The position numbers were made by a program, and so were the translations under genes. From positions 7,008,501 through 7,072,500 of the forward strand of contig BSQZ01000011.1 of the NCBI GenBank assembly GCA_033239005.1: a stretch of 64,000 nucleotides of DNA. Reading direction: 5' to 3'. The DNA comes from Lamellibrachia satsuma (lineage: Eukaryota > Annelida > Polychaeta > Sabellida > Siboglinidae). The notes beneath the pieces were generated by a model. It ran no database searches. It saw only the letters and a program-made list of their open reading frames with translations, and was not told where the DNA came from. Position 1 is the first letter of the stretch, and each line of letters opens with the position of its first letter. Positions 10,849 through 24,475 of this stretch are shown one piece after another.

Positions 10849-11744
10849 CACGCCGCAACAACCGTAAGCGAAACGCGGTAATCCTTTACACACTTGGCAG
10901 CAATTATTACGGTTTTATATGTACTTTTTTCTCAAAACGTGCATTACGTAACACCACATTTTTATGTAAACAACGGGCGTATTCTTATGAATATTGCGTT
11001 TAGGGGCACTTTTAACGGTCCAAATAGCGCTCCTATAATTGCATTAGTTGGCGCGCGCTTCCGAAATGTGGGATACCAAGGTAGCTGATACAATTTGGAA
11101 CGCTGTTTGGACCGCTAAAATGCCCTAAAACACAATATTTGATAAGAACGTATATTTGTCCTTTGTATACCTTAAACATATTATGTGATGGAATGAACGT
11201 TTTGAGAAAGAATGAGATAAGAATTACCTATAAAGGCCGTAATGTATAATTTCGGCCAAGTTTGTAAATGATTACTCGGTACTCGGACGTTACTTGCTGT
11301 TCCTAGTTTAGCCGCGTGTCCCCATCGACTCTCCTACTCCACCGTGAGCTCCCCGTGGACCCCACCCCCCCCCCTCCCCACCAACCCAACCAGCTGGCGA
11401 GCGAACGACTACCATGTGCCACTCATTACCGATCCCGTGCAGGCCGGACTCGGTGAGCAGTCAATCTACCGGCCGTGGCCCAAGCCGCTCCGGAAGCCGG
11501 CGCCATTTCACGTTTTTATACGTGCGCGAACAGGAATAGGAACTGTTGCGTCGACTTTTTGTTATGGCTCGCGGACGGACGCGTGGGCGCGGAGGAAGTG
11601 GCACGTCGACGTGTCGACATGGAACAGTCCAAAATACCTGATCGAATATGGAACAGCGAATAGGGAAGGCCACTAGTTTTCCCAAAACAAATTGAGAAGT
11701 TTATTCACCCTAGTAAAAAAAGGGTAAAGATACGTTGTTGAATA
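10849..11744. other. Unassigned sequence with GC-rich part and a C-run
   Basis: 10860-11300 is AT-rich and featureless. 11320-11670 is GC-rich, with a CCCACCCCCCCCCC run near 11363-11380. No protein family is recognised. Confidence 0.4.
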
Positions 11745-12087
11745 GCGCGGTACCCATTCCTTGGTACTGTTCAAAGCGCGGTACCCAGTCTTTGGTACTG
11801 TTCAAAGCACTCTACACTTCACCCCCTGGCAGACCTGTTCATTCCAACGCCATTTCGACTTCTCCGGGAAGCATTCAGCCACGCTGCAGTTACTGCGCGA
11901 AGACTATTCGTTCAAAAATTCACCTCTCTCTGTAGCCAGGTACTCATTTATACAGCTGAGTGAACTGTAGCAACGTGGGACGAACGAAATTGCCAAAGCT
12001 TCACACCGGCAGCAAGAAGATTCGAACCCGTGTTCTCTTGATTGAGAGCCCGCTGTTCTAACCGCTGCGTTACCGCTCGCCACACTA
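11745..12087 (-). mobile_element. tRNA-derived SINE, copy 2, with 31-bp tail repeats
   Basis: On the minus strand the head reads GGCGAGCGGTAACGCAGCGG then TTAGAACAGCGGGCTCTCAA and CGGGTTCGAATC. The A box TAACGCAGCGG (12062-12072) matches the tRNA consensus except at one base. The B box GGTTCGAATC (12019-12028) is perfect, and their spacing of about 33 bp is normal. The body aligns with copy 1. The 3' end holds two 31-bp units (11745-11775, 11776-11806) containing TTGGTACTGTTCAAAGCGCG; copy 1 keeps a remnant of this tail. The intact boxes suggest this copy is younger. Confidence 0.88.
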
Positions 12088-12920
12088 ATGGCATGTCCAG
12101 GATACGTTTAACTATTGGCAGGATATCTCCACTTTTAACCTGCGCATAATATAGTATTATAATTTGAACAGTGCAGCAAAGCTGTATTGTATAAACAACA
12201 GCCATTTCCCATTTTTCTAACTATCGTCGCCCTGGCAAGATGTGTGACGTCACAACGTCCAGTTGTTCCAAGAACGGATGCAGCTTTTTAAAACGTTTTG
12301 CGATTCGTTGAATAGTCGCTTCGTGGATGTGTTAAAATACTAGTCATCGATGGAAAGGTGAAATATTTCTATGTTGTTGAAAACGCCTTATACCTGCACT
12401 CTTTCCGGTCTTCTGGCTGTGACGTTTTCAGGTTGTGACGTCACAGTGCAACAACTGATACACCAACTTTTCATGTAGTCAAGTCACAACGCAGAAACTG
12501 TGACGCTGTTTCCGGCGAGCTGTGCCTACGTTTGCAACGTTAACTAATCAGTGGCAAAGTCTGAAGAAAGTCGATAAATAATTTATCAGCAGCCCGCCAG
12601 GAACATGACGACTGACGGCGAACGTGACTTGTACGTATTTATGTGCGGTTGCTGTCCGCCTCGGCTACGGCGGCCGCACGCATCGACGGAAGCCAGTTCT
12701 TCACACTGCAGCCACTTCCGGTAGTTACGATGGCCCAGAAATCGGTCTTCACCGGCGTTCAACAAGCAATATCTCGGCGTCGACGCGAATTAAACTTGTT
12801 CGTGTATCACGAGGGCGGGAAATACTGATACGATTTGTGATGCACGAAACAGCGATACGATAGCGACACGCAGCATCCGACGCGATAGGAACAGTTGCTG
12901 CACTTGGTAACGTCCAAGTT
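12088..12920. other. Unassigned sequence
   Basis: Mixed-composition DNA; a GC-rich part lies near 12590-12800. Open frames of up to 85 codons carry no recognisable domain. Confidence 0.4.
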
Positions 12921-13110
12921 TGGTACAATGTGTCGTCGTTATGTCGCAGTCACGTATTGCAGTAATGTCATTATAACGTCATTATTTCAGTCATGTCATC
13001 ATGTAATGTCAAAGTTTGGTACAATGTGTCGTCGTTATGTCGCAGTCACGTATTGCAGTCATGTCGTATAACGTCATTACTTCAGTCATGTCATCATGTA
13101 ATGTCAAAGT
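12921..13110 (+). repeat. 96-bp tandem duplication (2 copies)
   Basis: TGGTACAATGTGTCGTCGTT begins at 12921 and again at 13017. Both copies continue through TATGTCGCAGTCACGTATTG and CAGTCATGTCATCATGTAAT with few differences. Each copy contains internal GTCAT words. Confidence 0.93.
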
Positions 13111-14285
13111 TTGACACTTGGAATGGGATACCGTTTTATCTCAGTCGGTTTCAACACAAGTTTCTCTGACAGTCGGGCAACGTGTCGAACGTTCTTCTAA
13201 AAAAGTAGCTCCTTGTTCAAGTAGCTGCTTCGTTTCTTTACGCATTAATTAGTGTTCCCATGAACAGGTAACGTAACGCAGAATGTTTTGATTGGTGTTA
13301 ATTCGTCAATATAATGTGCTATATAAGTATATTACTAATATACTTAAATGTGGGGGAAAGCTACGTGTATTACTGCAAATGTTAAATATAAAAAAGCCCA
13401 GATACAATCTTACTATAATCGAGCTAGCGTATGTAAGTATATCTGTGTATATTATGTATATTATGCTACTCCTGTATACTATAGACGCTTTTGCATTTCT
13501 TTCGTAATTCACCCCATTATTACGCTTTCTGCGAACAATCGAATTACCCTTCGTATACGTAAAAGTTGTTTGCAACATCTGTGCGTGTTTTCTACTATTG
13601 TTCCAAGTTACGTAAACCATCCTTTCCTCCAAATCAGTGGAAACCATCAAGACATTGACTGGTTGTACCAAGTACCAAGACATAGTCGAATATTTCTGTG
13701 ATAGTGTTGTGTGTCCTGAAATTATGTAAATATTGTTATAACTACAGTCATTGCGAACTACAAAGTTATCCCGATCGGAAGATTATGTTTGCTAGTATTG
13801 ACAATGCATTTGTCTACGTCGGCTACAGAAGTGAGGTGCGTGGCAGCTCGATGACGTAATGTACGTACGGATGCTCCTCGCGCCGCGTGGCTCGGCCGTG
13901 ATACGTCGCAGGTGTGAAATAAAGCGAGGAGCCGGCACCCGGAAGCGGGATCACGACTAGAGGGCCAGCGGCTGAGGTCGACTTGACGGACGGGTTGCTG
14001 GGCGCTCTACCGCGGCTCACACGGCCACGTGATAGTGGCGTACCGCGAAACGCTTCCCGGAATTCCGACCGCGCTTTGCGAAGCATTTCCGGCGGATGAT
14101 TTGTCAGTGCGTGTGTGTGTGTGTGTCTTATCGCATGCGTTGAAGCGGCCACACCGCGGTCTAACGCTTACAAAACGTTCTGAGAACCGCTCACAAACTC
14201 GCTGGTTAAACGAAAAGTCTGGCATCTGTAGGAACTAGTCACACCAATTAGTTTGGTATGTGTTCCTCCGTTGGTTAAAACTGGC
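13111..14285. other. Unassigned sequence
   Basis: 13111-13800 is AT-rich. 13830-14060 is GC- and CpG-rich, with a small (GT)n near 14110-14127. Open frames up to 125 codons overlap on both strands without recognisable domains. Confidence 0.4.
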
Positions 14286-14424
14286 GTGGGAGAAGGGGGG
14301 AGAGGGAGAGGGGAAGAGAGGGAGAGAGGGGAGAAGGGGAGATGGGGAGAGCGTGACAGGAAAGAGAGGGAGAGAGAGACAGGAAGGTAGGGTGAGAGGA
14401 AGAAAGGGGAGGGAGAAGTGGAGA
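14286..14424 (+). repeat. Purine-only GGGAGA-rich tract
   Basis: About 140 bp are almost entirely G and A on the plus strand (GGGGAGAGGGAGAG and similar), leading directly into the (GGGC)n array. Mirror-like homopurine tracts can form triplex DNA. Confidence 0.9.
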
Positions 14425-14936
14425 GCGGGCGGGCGGGCGGGCGGGCGGGCGGGCGGGCGGGCGGGCGGGCGGGCGGGCGGGCGGGCGGGCGGGCGGGCGG
14501 GCGGGCGGGCGGGCGGGCGGGCGGGCGGGCGGGCGGGCGGGCGGGCGGGCGGGCGGGCGGGCGGGCGGGCGGGCGGGCGGGCGGGCGGGCGGGCGGGCGG
14601 GCGGGCGGGCGGGCGGGCGGGCGGGCGGGCGGGCGGGCGGGCGGGCGGGCGGGCGGGCGGGGCGGGCGGGCGGGCGGGCGGGCGGGCGGGCGGGCGGGCG
14701 GGCGGGCGGGCGGGCGGGCGGGCGGGCGGGCGGGCGGGCGGGCGGGCGGGCGGGCGGGCGGGCGGGCGGGCGGGCGGGCGGGCGGGCGGGCGGGCGGGCG
14801 GGCGGGCGGGCGGGCGGGCGGGCGGGCGGGCGGGCGGGCGGGCGGGCGGGCGGGCGGGCGGGCGGGCGGGCGGGCGGGCGGGCGGGCGGGCGGGCGGGCG
14901 GGCGGGCGGGCGGGCGGGCGGGCGGGCGGGCGGGCG
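14425..14936 (+). repeat. (GGGC)n tetranucleotide array, about 128 units
   Basis: 512 bp of essentially pure GCGG repeat with a single phase break near 14661, where one extra G makes GGGGC. Every unit offers a GGG run, so dense G-quadruplex potential exists on the plus strand. Six-frame Ala-Gly-Arg or Pro-Ala-Arg frames are by-products. Confidence 0.99.
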
Positions 14937-14949
14937 ATATTTACAGTGT

Positions 14950-15046
14950 TTTGTTATACAGGTATATAATCGGCCCATTAGTTACGGTACACAAGCTGTG
15001 TTATACAGGTATATAATCTACCCATTAGTTACGGTACACAAGCTGT
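14950..15046 (+). repeat. 49-bp tandem duplication (2 copies)
   Basis: TTATACAGGTATATAATC ... CCCATTAGTTACGGTACACA ... AGCTGTG appears twice in tandem, just after the (GGGC)n tract. Confidence 0.92.
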
Positions 15047-15867
15047 GCAAAACGTGATATTCTCAGCTCGTGAGTTTTTCGAGAAATACATCAGCATCAA
15101 GTAACAACGGCAAGTACTCCCTAGCGTAAAACGTAGGCTCTCTTTGTTTCCGTTGACGGGTGTGTTACGGACACCTATGACGTCACACTGACCGCTCTAC
15201 GCGGAATCTCGCAGAGGCAACCGCTGCAAAGAGAACACGAATTTGTGTCACGTTCCCCCCGCACGAATACCTGCTAAATCAAAAGGTCCGTCCATCTGTT
15301 GCCGTATATACCGGATATCCTGAGATGCCATTAATATTCCAGCGATAAATCAGCGGAGTTCAATGAGCGCCGAGATGACGATTGATGGCGCGTTGGAAGG
15401 GCGAGTGACCGGCCGTAACCAACGAACTGCGTCGTCATTATGAAATTCCGCGCATAAATTCGTGTGCCGACATCGGAACGGTCAGCGTGAAATAAATCAT
15501 TACTTATTTTGTCGGACACGGCTACGTTAACGGTGCCGTCTTCGAACCAGATCACCGGCGTTTTATCGCCGCGCAGTGTTAACATGTGCCGACATATACG
15601 GAGCCCGTTCACTTGGCGTGGGCGGACTGATACTAGGACGGAAGGCGGAAATGGCCGGGCGCGGCGGGCAGTGAACGAAGACGTCTAACTGATGTTTCCG
15701 TCGGAGATACGTGCAGTCGGTACGAGATGTTTTAAAGCGTCTGCCCCTCGTTGCATGGCCTCGGGCCACGTGAATCAGACGCGAAGTAATTTGAACAACA
15801 CATATACGGCAAAGGTGAATCTGAAATACGAGGAAACGGTACACAGCGCTGCCGCACGTTTACTGCA
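15047..15867. other. Unassigned GC-rich sequence
   Basis: Moderately GC-rich with CpGs. Overlapping frames of about 93-100 codons on both strands have no recognisable domain. Confidence 0.4.
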
Positions 15868-16260
15868 TGGCTGGCTGGCTGCCTGGCTGGCTGGTTGCCA
15901 GGCTGCCTGGCTGGCCAACTCATCGAGTGATCGGCTAACTGGTCGGCTGACTAGCTCGTGGTTTGACTGGTCGGCTAAACAGTTAGTAGATTGAATTATG
16001 TTTGACTGGTCGGCTGATCGGCTAACTGGTCAGCTATTATTTGGTTATTTAAATTGCTAGGTGGATGGTTGATTACCTTGTTATTTTAGTGATTACTAGG
16101 TGGTCGGGTTGGTTGATCTTTGGTTGGTTGGTTGGTTGTTTTTGTTTTGGTTGGTTGGTCTGTGGTTGGTTGGTTGGTTGTTTTGTCTTTGGTTGGTTGA
16201 TGGGGTGCTTGTATGGTGTGATGGTTGGCTTTTCGATGGTTGGATGGTTGTTTTGTGTTA
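15868..16260 (+). repeat. GGCT/GGTT tetranucleotide-derived region
   Basis: Begins with GGCTGGCTGCCTGGCTGGCT, passes through degenerate CGGCTAACTGGTCGGCT words and ends in GGTTGGTTGGTTG runs (to about 16250). It looks like a decayed tetranucleotide array in which C-to-T change shifts GGCT to GGTT. Confidence 0.8.
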
Positions 16261-16361
16261 ATCGCGGACATGTTATCCCTCAGGCGGCTTGAATAACACG
16301 AGAACGGCTATTTGTAAAACATCTTACACTTGTAGCCATCATTTCTTTGAACACTAACACA

Positions 16362-17799
<1,438 letters not shown>

Positions 17800-18450
17800 A
17801 ATATTCACATTCACATTATTAGCATTCACATTATTAGCATTCACACCATCAACATTCACACCATTAACATTCGCACTATTACCATTCATACCATTAACAT
17901 TCACACCATTATCATTCATACTATTAGCATTCACATCACTAGCATCGACAATGCTAACATTCACATCGTTTACATTCATATAATTTGCATTCACACCATT
18001 AGCATTCACAGTACTAACGTTCACACCATTAGCATTAACATAGGTTACATTCATACCAGTAACGCTCACACCACTAACATTTACACCATTTACATTATCA
18101 CCACCAGCATTCACACCATTAACATTTACAGTATTAGCATTCACACCACTAGCATTTACAATATTTGCATTCACATTACCAATATTTTTACCACACCAGT
18201 TGCATCCACATCGGTAGCATTCACACCACTAACATTCACACGATTGACATAATTTGCATTCACACCATTATTACACTATTAGCATTCACACCATTATCAT
18301 TCATACAAGTAGCATTCATATAATGACATTCACAACATTTGTAAACACACCACTAACATGCACACCATTAGCACTCGCATCACTAGCATTCACACCATTA
18401 GCATTCACACTATTCGCATTCACACCACTAACATTCACACCATTACATTT
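17800..18450 (+). repeat. 15-bp minisatellite, degenerate (about 42 copies)
   Basis: Units such as CATTCACACCATTAA repeat every 15 bp, with occasional 12- or 18-bp spacing and many substitutions. 15 is a multiple of 3, so pentapeptide-periodic frames appear on both strands; the frames break at indels. Confidence 0.95.
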
Positions 18451-18735
18451 AATTAGATATTTGTGCCGACAGTTAACTTAGTAATGATATGGCGATCGCC
18501 AGATCTTTCGCTAAATTCAAGTTGACATGAATGTCGTTGGGTTATGTCCGGGTTACGCGAGATGTTTTTTTATTTCGGCGTCATGCGGTTGAAACCGAGT
18601 CGTCAGTTTTCTTATCATCAGATTAAGGGTAAACTAGCACAACATCTGGGGTGGCCCTTTCTACAAGAAATGTGACGTATAGTAACATCTCGACAGACTC
18701 TCAGTCGAGAGAATCATGGCCAGCCGTGTTGAAAT

Positions 18736-18737
<2 letters not shown>
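18451..18737. other. Unassigned sequence
   Basis: Nothing recognised between the 15-bp array and the next (AT)n. Confidence 0.4.

Positions 18738-18776
<39 letters not shown>
18738..18776 (+). repeat. (AT)n microsatellite
   Basis: About 19 AT units. Confidence 0.98.
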
Positions 18777-18778
<2 letters not shown>

Positions 18779-18942
18779 GCCCGTACGGAGCATATATAAT
18801 TATAAGTATCATTATAATGTACATTTTGTTAAATGGATAAAATAACGTAATTAAAAAAACTAATAGGCTATAATTATGCACTTGTGACGAATGGTCTATT
18901 TTTTTCTTGTTGGAGAATAGTTCACCAAAAGTTGCAATCTTT

Positions 18943-19087
18943 ACATAGTTCTGATATGGACGACGTATTTCAACCATAACATAGTTCTGAGATGGTTGAC
19001 GTATCTGAACCACGACAGAGTTCTGAGATGGGTGTTGTATTTCAACCACGACACAGTTCTAAGAGTGGATGGTTCATTTCAACCACA
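18943..19087 (+). repeat. 36-bp minisatellite, 4 copies
   Basis: Copies start at 18943, 18979, 19015 and 19051, each with CA-AGTTCTGA-ATGG ... TTTCAACCA. The last copy is the most divergent. Confidence 0.93.
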
Positions 19088-19159
19088 ACAATATTTCCAA
19101 CCATATATCTGTTGTAGGTGGTGTTATATTGGCGCGTGATAAGTGGTATAACCCTTGCG

Positions 19160-19160
19160 G

Positions 19161-19240
<80 letters not shown>
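19160..19240 (+). repeat. (AT)n microsatellite
   Basis: (AT)n preceded by a short TATATGTATATG part. Confidence 0.98.
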
Positions 19241-19241
<1 letters not shown>

Positions 19242-19632
19242 CACATTTAGATGACTTTGTTCGGCGGCACATTTAGCCACATATTCCCCTGGCACATTTT
19301 CGACGCACGTCAGAGTCTAGGGCATAGTTCACTCGGTGCACTTTGGGGTTACGTGAGTACGAGACGTGAAGGTGTACTCGGCTGTCAGCGGACTACAGGC
19401 GTCTTGTTTGCTCGAGGTCTTCGTGACGACAAGACGCGGTGTTCAGCTAGAGCAATTACAGCTTTACAATCAGTATTGTGTTCAGTTAGCACAAATTACA
19501 AATAACTAGATGTCCCAATGGCAATGATATTATAGAGTAAAATAAAATTGTTTAATAAAGCGTAACACGTCATAGATGCGACATAATACAGTGCACAACG
19601 TAAAAAAAGCAATACATAACATAGAGATGCAC

Positions 19633-19634
<2 letters not shown>
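19241..19634. other. Unassigned sequence
   Basis: No feature recognised. Confidence 0.4.
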
Positions 19635-19709
<75 letters not shown>

Positions 19710-19742
19710 TGCGTGTGTGCGTGCGTGCGTGCGTGCGTGTGT
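19635..19742 (+). repeat. (GT)n / (GTGC)n microsatellite
   Basis: (GT)n to about 19691 followed by GTGC and GTGT units. Alternating purine-pyrimidine sequence with Z-DNA potential. Confidence 0.98.
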
Positions 19743-22740
19743 ATATTATCTTTGTAACAACAATTATTAGGAAGGCAGCCAAAGCAATGCACTTATACTA
19801 TATATTTGCCATCACAAAGAGATAAGATGATCTGGAATCATTACAGTTGAAAATAAAGCAAAAGAAAAGTCACGTTGATGCACAAAATGCATAACCGTAA
19901 ATATTGACCACTTGTCATTTGAGCGCGTATGCTTGCCTAAACGCCAATGGATATTTACGCGCCTAGTCAACCAAACACGTTTTGTGTTTATATAGTTACC
20001 GGTGGATTTGTCAAGCCATTCCTGTTTTCAACCCAGTGAAATCTCGCTTGATATCGCGTTAGAGACGTCACAGCGTCTGTTTACGACAATAACGATGCAG
20101 AGTCTTGTCTGCGCAAAATATATTTTGATATATAATATAACATGGAACACGTTTATGGTATACCTACATGCCTTGATGAAAACGACTTTACATGTTTACC
20201 AGACATTATTATTGAGCGTCTGCTGACGCGTGTCTTGTTCTTGGCCACGTGACATTAATCGCACGCACTTTTTGTGGTAGATGTATGGCAAGCCAGTCTT
20301 GCCATAAAAAGTGGGAATAATTAAAATGTTTTAAATATACGAGAACAAATTACTACATTAACGTTGTATATTAAAAACAAGTAAATGTGTATATGTGTTA
20401 TAAAGCGCTATGACAAGCCTGATTTTTATAAAACGTTGAAATAATTGGAATAAAGTGGTAATATAAAAAAAATGGTCAGTACGGCTTTCCATAGATATAG
20501 GTTGAATTCCGCCGGTTTCCTCGTCTCGCGCGACATGTATCGGACGGTCAATATTCGTAAGTGTTTCACTCAAAACAACTGTCTTAATAATGTGTTTGCA
20601 TTATATAGATTAAGTAGCTGTTAGTGATTTGGCATATCGATCTCTTGCACAAAATGTCTCTTAAGATTTTTTTTAAACGGCATATTATGATAAGTAGATT
20701 GAAAACTACACCGACAAGTGTATGTAATGCGACCGTGACTCTTACGGTGCGTTTCGATAACCAATGAAATATCGCTCACCAATATTGCAGTCTGCAATTT
20801 CTTTTTCGGATATATTTTGCACCACACCGTCGCGTACCGTTGCCGTTGCTATGGCGACGCACAGTGGTTCTCGCGGAGAGCAGACGACAATCGTCCGGTT
20901 TTCCGGCAGCCATTAAATACGACTCATTAGCATCCATCAGAGTTGGCATAATTACACCTGTCTGGTGAGCCACTGTGGGTCGTTAGGGATATAGTTGCCG
21001 GATATACACAAGGTTGGAAGGCTGGAATGCGCTGGCCAGTACGCAGTGGTCAATGCATTGGGATGTGATTACTCGGAGCCGTCGAGGCGATCAATCACAG
21101 GCCCTGCGACTCCCTGCAGGCCTACCGCGGGCATTCACGCCGCCCTTCAATTAAGTCATTTCACTAACATACATTATGTAGATAATATTCACACAAAATT
21201 AGTTCTGAGGGCAGATACCATACAAATTACAATAAAACACACCAATAGTGAGTTTGTTATAACCATTACATTGTATAACCTGAATCTAGTCCAAAATCAA
21301 TCACAGGTCGTCACTAAAATGTGTATAGTAAAGGGAAACGAAAGTCATGATTTTGGGCATATGCACCTGTAAGAGTTACTATAGCATAACCATTAAGAAT
21401 ATCACGCCAGTGGTTTACTAGGAAAACCTTGCTGAACACACATCATCTTAATTTCATGGGCCGCGCCATACAGTTACATAACCCTACGTCGCGAGTTTCA
21501 AAGTCTGAGCAAAATTCGCTAGCCGAAAGAAGATATATTTATACACACATATTCCAATATTTGCCAATACGATATGGCTATGCTGTTTGCGTCCAAACTC
21601 AACTTATGTAACATATTTTGGTTTTGTTTACGAAACTAGTCCTCTTTCTGGCAAAATAGCACGTTTGTTTGAGATTGTGTTACTTCTGTGTATTACCTTA
21701 CCCTATATGTACGTGACACATAGTTCTTAGAGGGGCCGCCCTGCCCCAGGTTACCCTATATGTACGTGACACATAGTTCTTAGAGCTACCAGACATAAGC
21801 TCAAATGTGAGCAGATGCATTTATATGCACGTACACGCATGTATGATATTGTGCAAATGGTCTACACATGATTGCATTAAAATGTAGGTCTTTAAGATCA
21901 AGGCAAATCCGGTAAATAAATATGTGTCAAATATGTTTGTGAAATGAAGTGACAAGTTTGTTATTTAGGTTTAAAGAACACTTTTACCATTACTTAATTT
22001 TTTTCCCTGTTGATGTGAAATTTACCCGAATCCAAACACTTCTGAATCAGATGCAATGCAGTGCAAGTGCATATCCAGCCTGAATTATGTCACTGCTTTT
22101 AAATGCAAATATGACATTAAAAAAAGTAAATGCATTTTCATGTAAACCCTACTCTGGTCTCTATAGCCATGGTGCTTGTCGTTGTCTCCGCGTCAATGGA
22201 ATCCTTATTTAAGATTAATCTTCGTATTTCCCAATAGTGTCCTGGACTTAGCCTAGACACGCCCTATCATGTAACCCAACGTCTACTACCTTCAGTATCG
22301 CGCGCACATATCTCGATTATGTTAGCGATTAAGCCGAGAGACTGATCTACGACTGGACTGCCCCTTTCGTCTCCGGTGTAAAGGGCGACAATGGCATCGG
22401 TCGGTCCTTGGCGTCGCAACAGGCTTTGTCTACCGGGCTCGAGACGGAAGGTTTAAGAAGGCGGGCAGGTGATGAATAGACCACCCGGCCTTAACGCAGG
22501 ACGTTCCCCGGATTATCTCGGCCGATACCAGTTCAGCGTCGGGAAGGGAGACTTACCGGCGCTAAATAGATCCTCGTTTTGACAGGATTGACTCGAAGAA
22601 AAAAATTGTGGTCGGGGGGAGGGGTCGATTGATGACGGGGAATTTATCAATTAAAAGTTATTGTTTGATTGGTTTATCCTGTCGCTAATCTGGTTCGTTG
22701 ATGTTCAGATTTGTAGTGCGCGCATAAGCAAAAGTTGAAT
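19743..22740. other. Largely unique DNA without recognisable genes
   Basis: A 35-bp direct duplication (TTACCCTATATGTACGTGAC ... TTCTTAGAG) lies at 21699-21733 and 21751-21785. 22330-22580 is GC-rich. Frames stay below about 125 codons with no recognised domain. I found no splice-bounded exon I could support. Confidence 0.45.
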
Positions 22741-22848
22741 AGCTTTATGCTATGGTATAACTTTATGCTATAGTATAACTTTATGCTATAGCATAGCTTT
22801 ATGCTATAGCATAGCTTTATGCTATAGCATAGCTTTATGCTATAGTAT
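22741..22848 (+). repeat. 18-bp palindrome-bearing tandem array, 6 copies
   Basis: Six consecutive 18-bp units start at 22741, 22759, 22777, 22795, 22813 and 22831. The last three and the third contain the perfect 12-bp palindrome ATGCTATAGCAT or a near version. A short (AT)n follows. Confidence 0.96.
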
Positions 22849-22862
22849 ATATATATATATAT

Positions 22863-24279
22863 ATTAAAAGCAGTACCACTTTTATTCCTTTTGTCCGAAA
22901 TTGTATTGGATGCGGTTAAAAATTACCAGTTTGTGCAATGATTTCACCAAAACTGAACAAATTGGTCGAGACGAATGAACAAGTGAATTGAAGAGTGACC
23001 TTTCACAAATAGCCTATTGGAGCAATTTCCAGCTGCGCTTAACCAGTGGGGCATGATCTTCAAAGTGTGCACTCGTCATTTGACACTCAACCATAATCAT
23101 GGTATATGCTATAGCTAAATGAAAAATACACGACGGACCGATGCGTACACATGCACCAACATCGTTAGTGGCGTTTTAATATCACTTGACGTGTCTATGA
23201 CGTCTTTAGAATGAAAACAAAATCTGGCTATGCCTGGCAAAAAAGACGTGGAGTATCTGTTTTATTGATATTATGTAGAGAAATGAACCCATTTGACGAT
23301 ATCGTCCCAGCGCAGTTTGGCAGAATAAATAATAATAGTAGAAAATGTTTATTTCAACATGTAAATGTGCACGTGACACTGACAACCGTCAACCATTGGT
23401 TATAAAAAATAGTGATACGATTTTAGCAAAATCCCTAGAATAGTATATATTTTTTGCATAAACATGTTCTTGTGAAACATGAAATTAGGAGTTTGATTCA
23501 TAAACCCGGGTATCATATTATATGTAAACATATTCTAGGCATGCAAATGTTTTATTGCTGAAACAGTCGTTGCCAAAGATGATGTGGCGATAGCCTCATA
23601 CCCGTGCATGTTTGGCTTATCAGGCCCATCTTAACGTGCGAGTCATTGTTCAGATGATCGACTCTGTGTCCACCGCCGGATATCTTAACGTAAACCTAAT
23701 GCCAGAAAAAGCACGCAACTTGTGATGATAACACTATCGGTGCATTGATGTGTGTAAATCTTATTTCCAACCGGTCACGCACATAGAAGACGTTCCAGCT
23801 TTATCAATCCAAATACACACGATCTGATTGTGATCTTTTGTCGTGGACGCTTTGATGGTTTGTTGTGAAACGATGCTATCGCCGCTCTGTGTAGTTCACT
23901 CGTTGGCTGTTTCCTACGATAAACCACTCGAAATCGACAGATAGTGGCTCCTTAATACATATATTCACGTATTGTATGTATGTATGTATGTATGTATGTA
24001 TGTATGGGGTTAGTGAACGAGATTACGTTTTATGTTTTGATGTGGTAGAGGCTAAACAGATAACATCAAATTATTGGGCCGAACACAGCAGACGAGTGAT
24101 TTATGACTTACTAAATTTGATTACTAACTTAGTTCTCTCTTATTAATCATAATTAGAAATCTTCAGTCATTGGCTATAAAAAGGAATAATCGGTTCAATT
24201 AAATAACGTAAACTAAGTTATCGTTCAAACAATGAATTGCCCCACTGGTTTACCCCCGCTAACGGCTTATCCGCCACTA
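22863..24279. other. Unassigned sequence with a small (TATG)n
   Basis: A (TATG)8 tract occurs near 23974-24006. Nothing else is recognised. Confidence 0.45.
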
Positions 24280-24288
24280 TGTCGAAAT

Positions 24289-24390
24289 CTATTTTTATAA
24301 TAATAATACTAATAATGCAGCATTTTTAAAAGCGCTAATTCCCACTGTATATGGATCAATGCGCTGCACATGGTATAAAATAATATTTAA
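24289..24390 (+). repeat. TAA-tract-associated short element with AGCGC inverted ends
   Basis: TAATAATAATACTAATAATG is followed by CAGCATTTTTAAAAGCGCTA, ATTCCCACTG and TCAATGCGCTGCACATGGT. The AGCGC...GCGCT inverted words and adjacent TAA repeat resemble a short repeat I associate with many invertebrate genomes; this is recollection, not a search result. AAATAAATAAAATAATTTAG duplicates follow at about 24414-24470. Confidence 0.45.
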
Positions 24391-24475
24391 ATATAAACAC
24401 ATGTGTGTAAACACTGAATAAATAAATAAAATAATTTAGAAATAAATAAATAAATAAAATAATTTAGAAAACCTT

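Noticed and set aside
14235..15057. Ala-Gly-Arg and Pro-Ala-Arg open frames of about 250 codons
   Set aside because: Pure translation of (GGGC)n; no gene structure around it.
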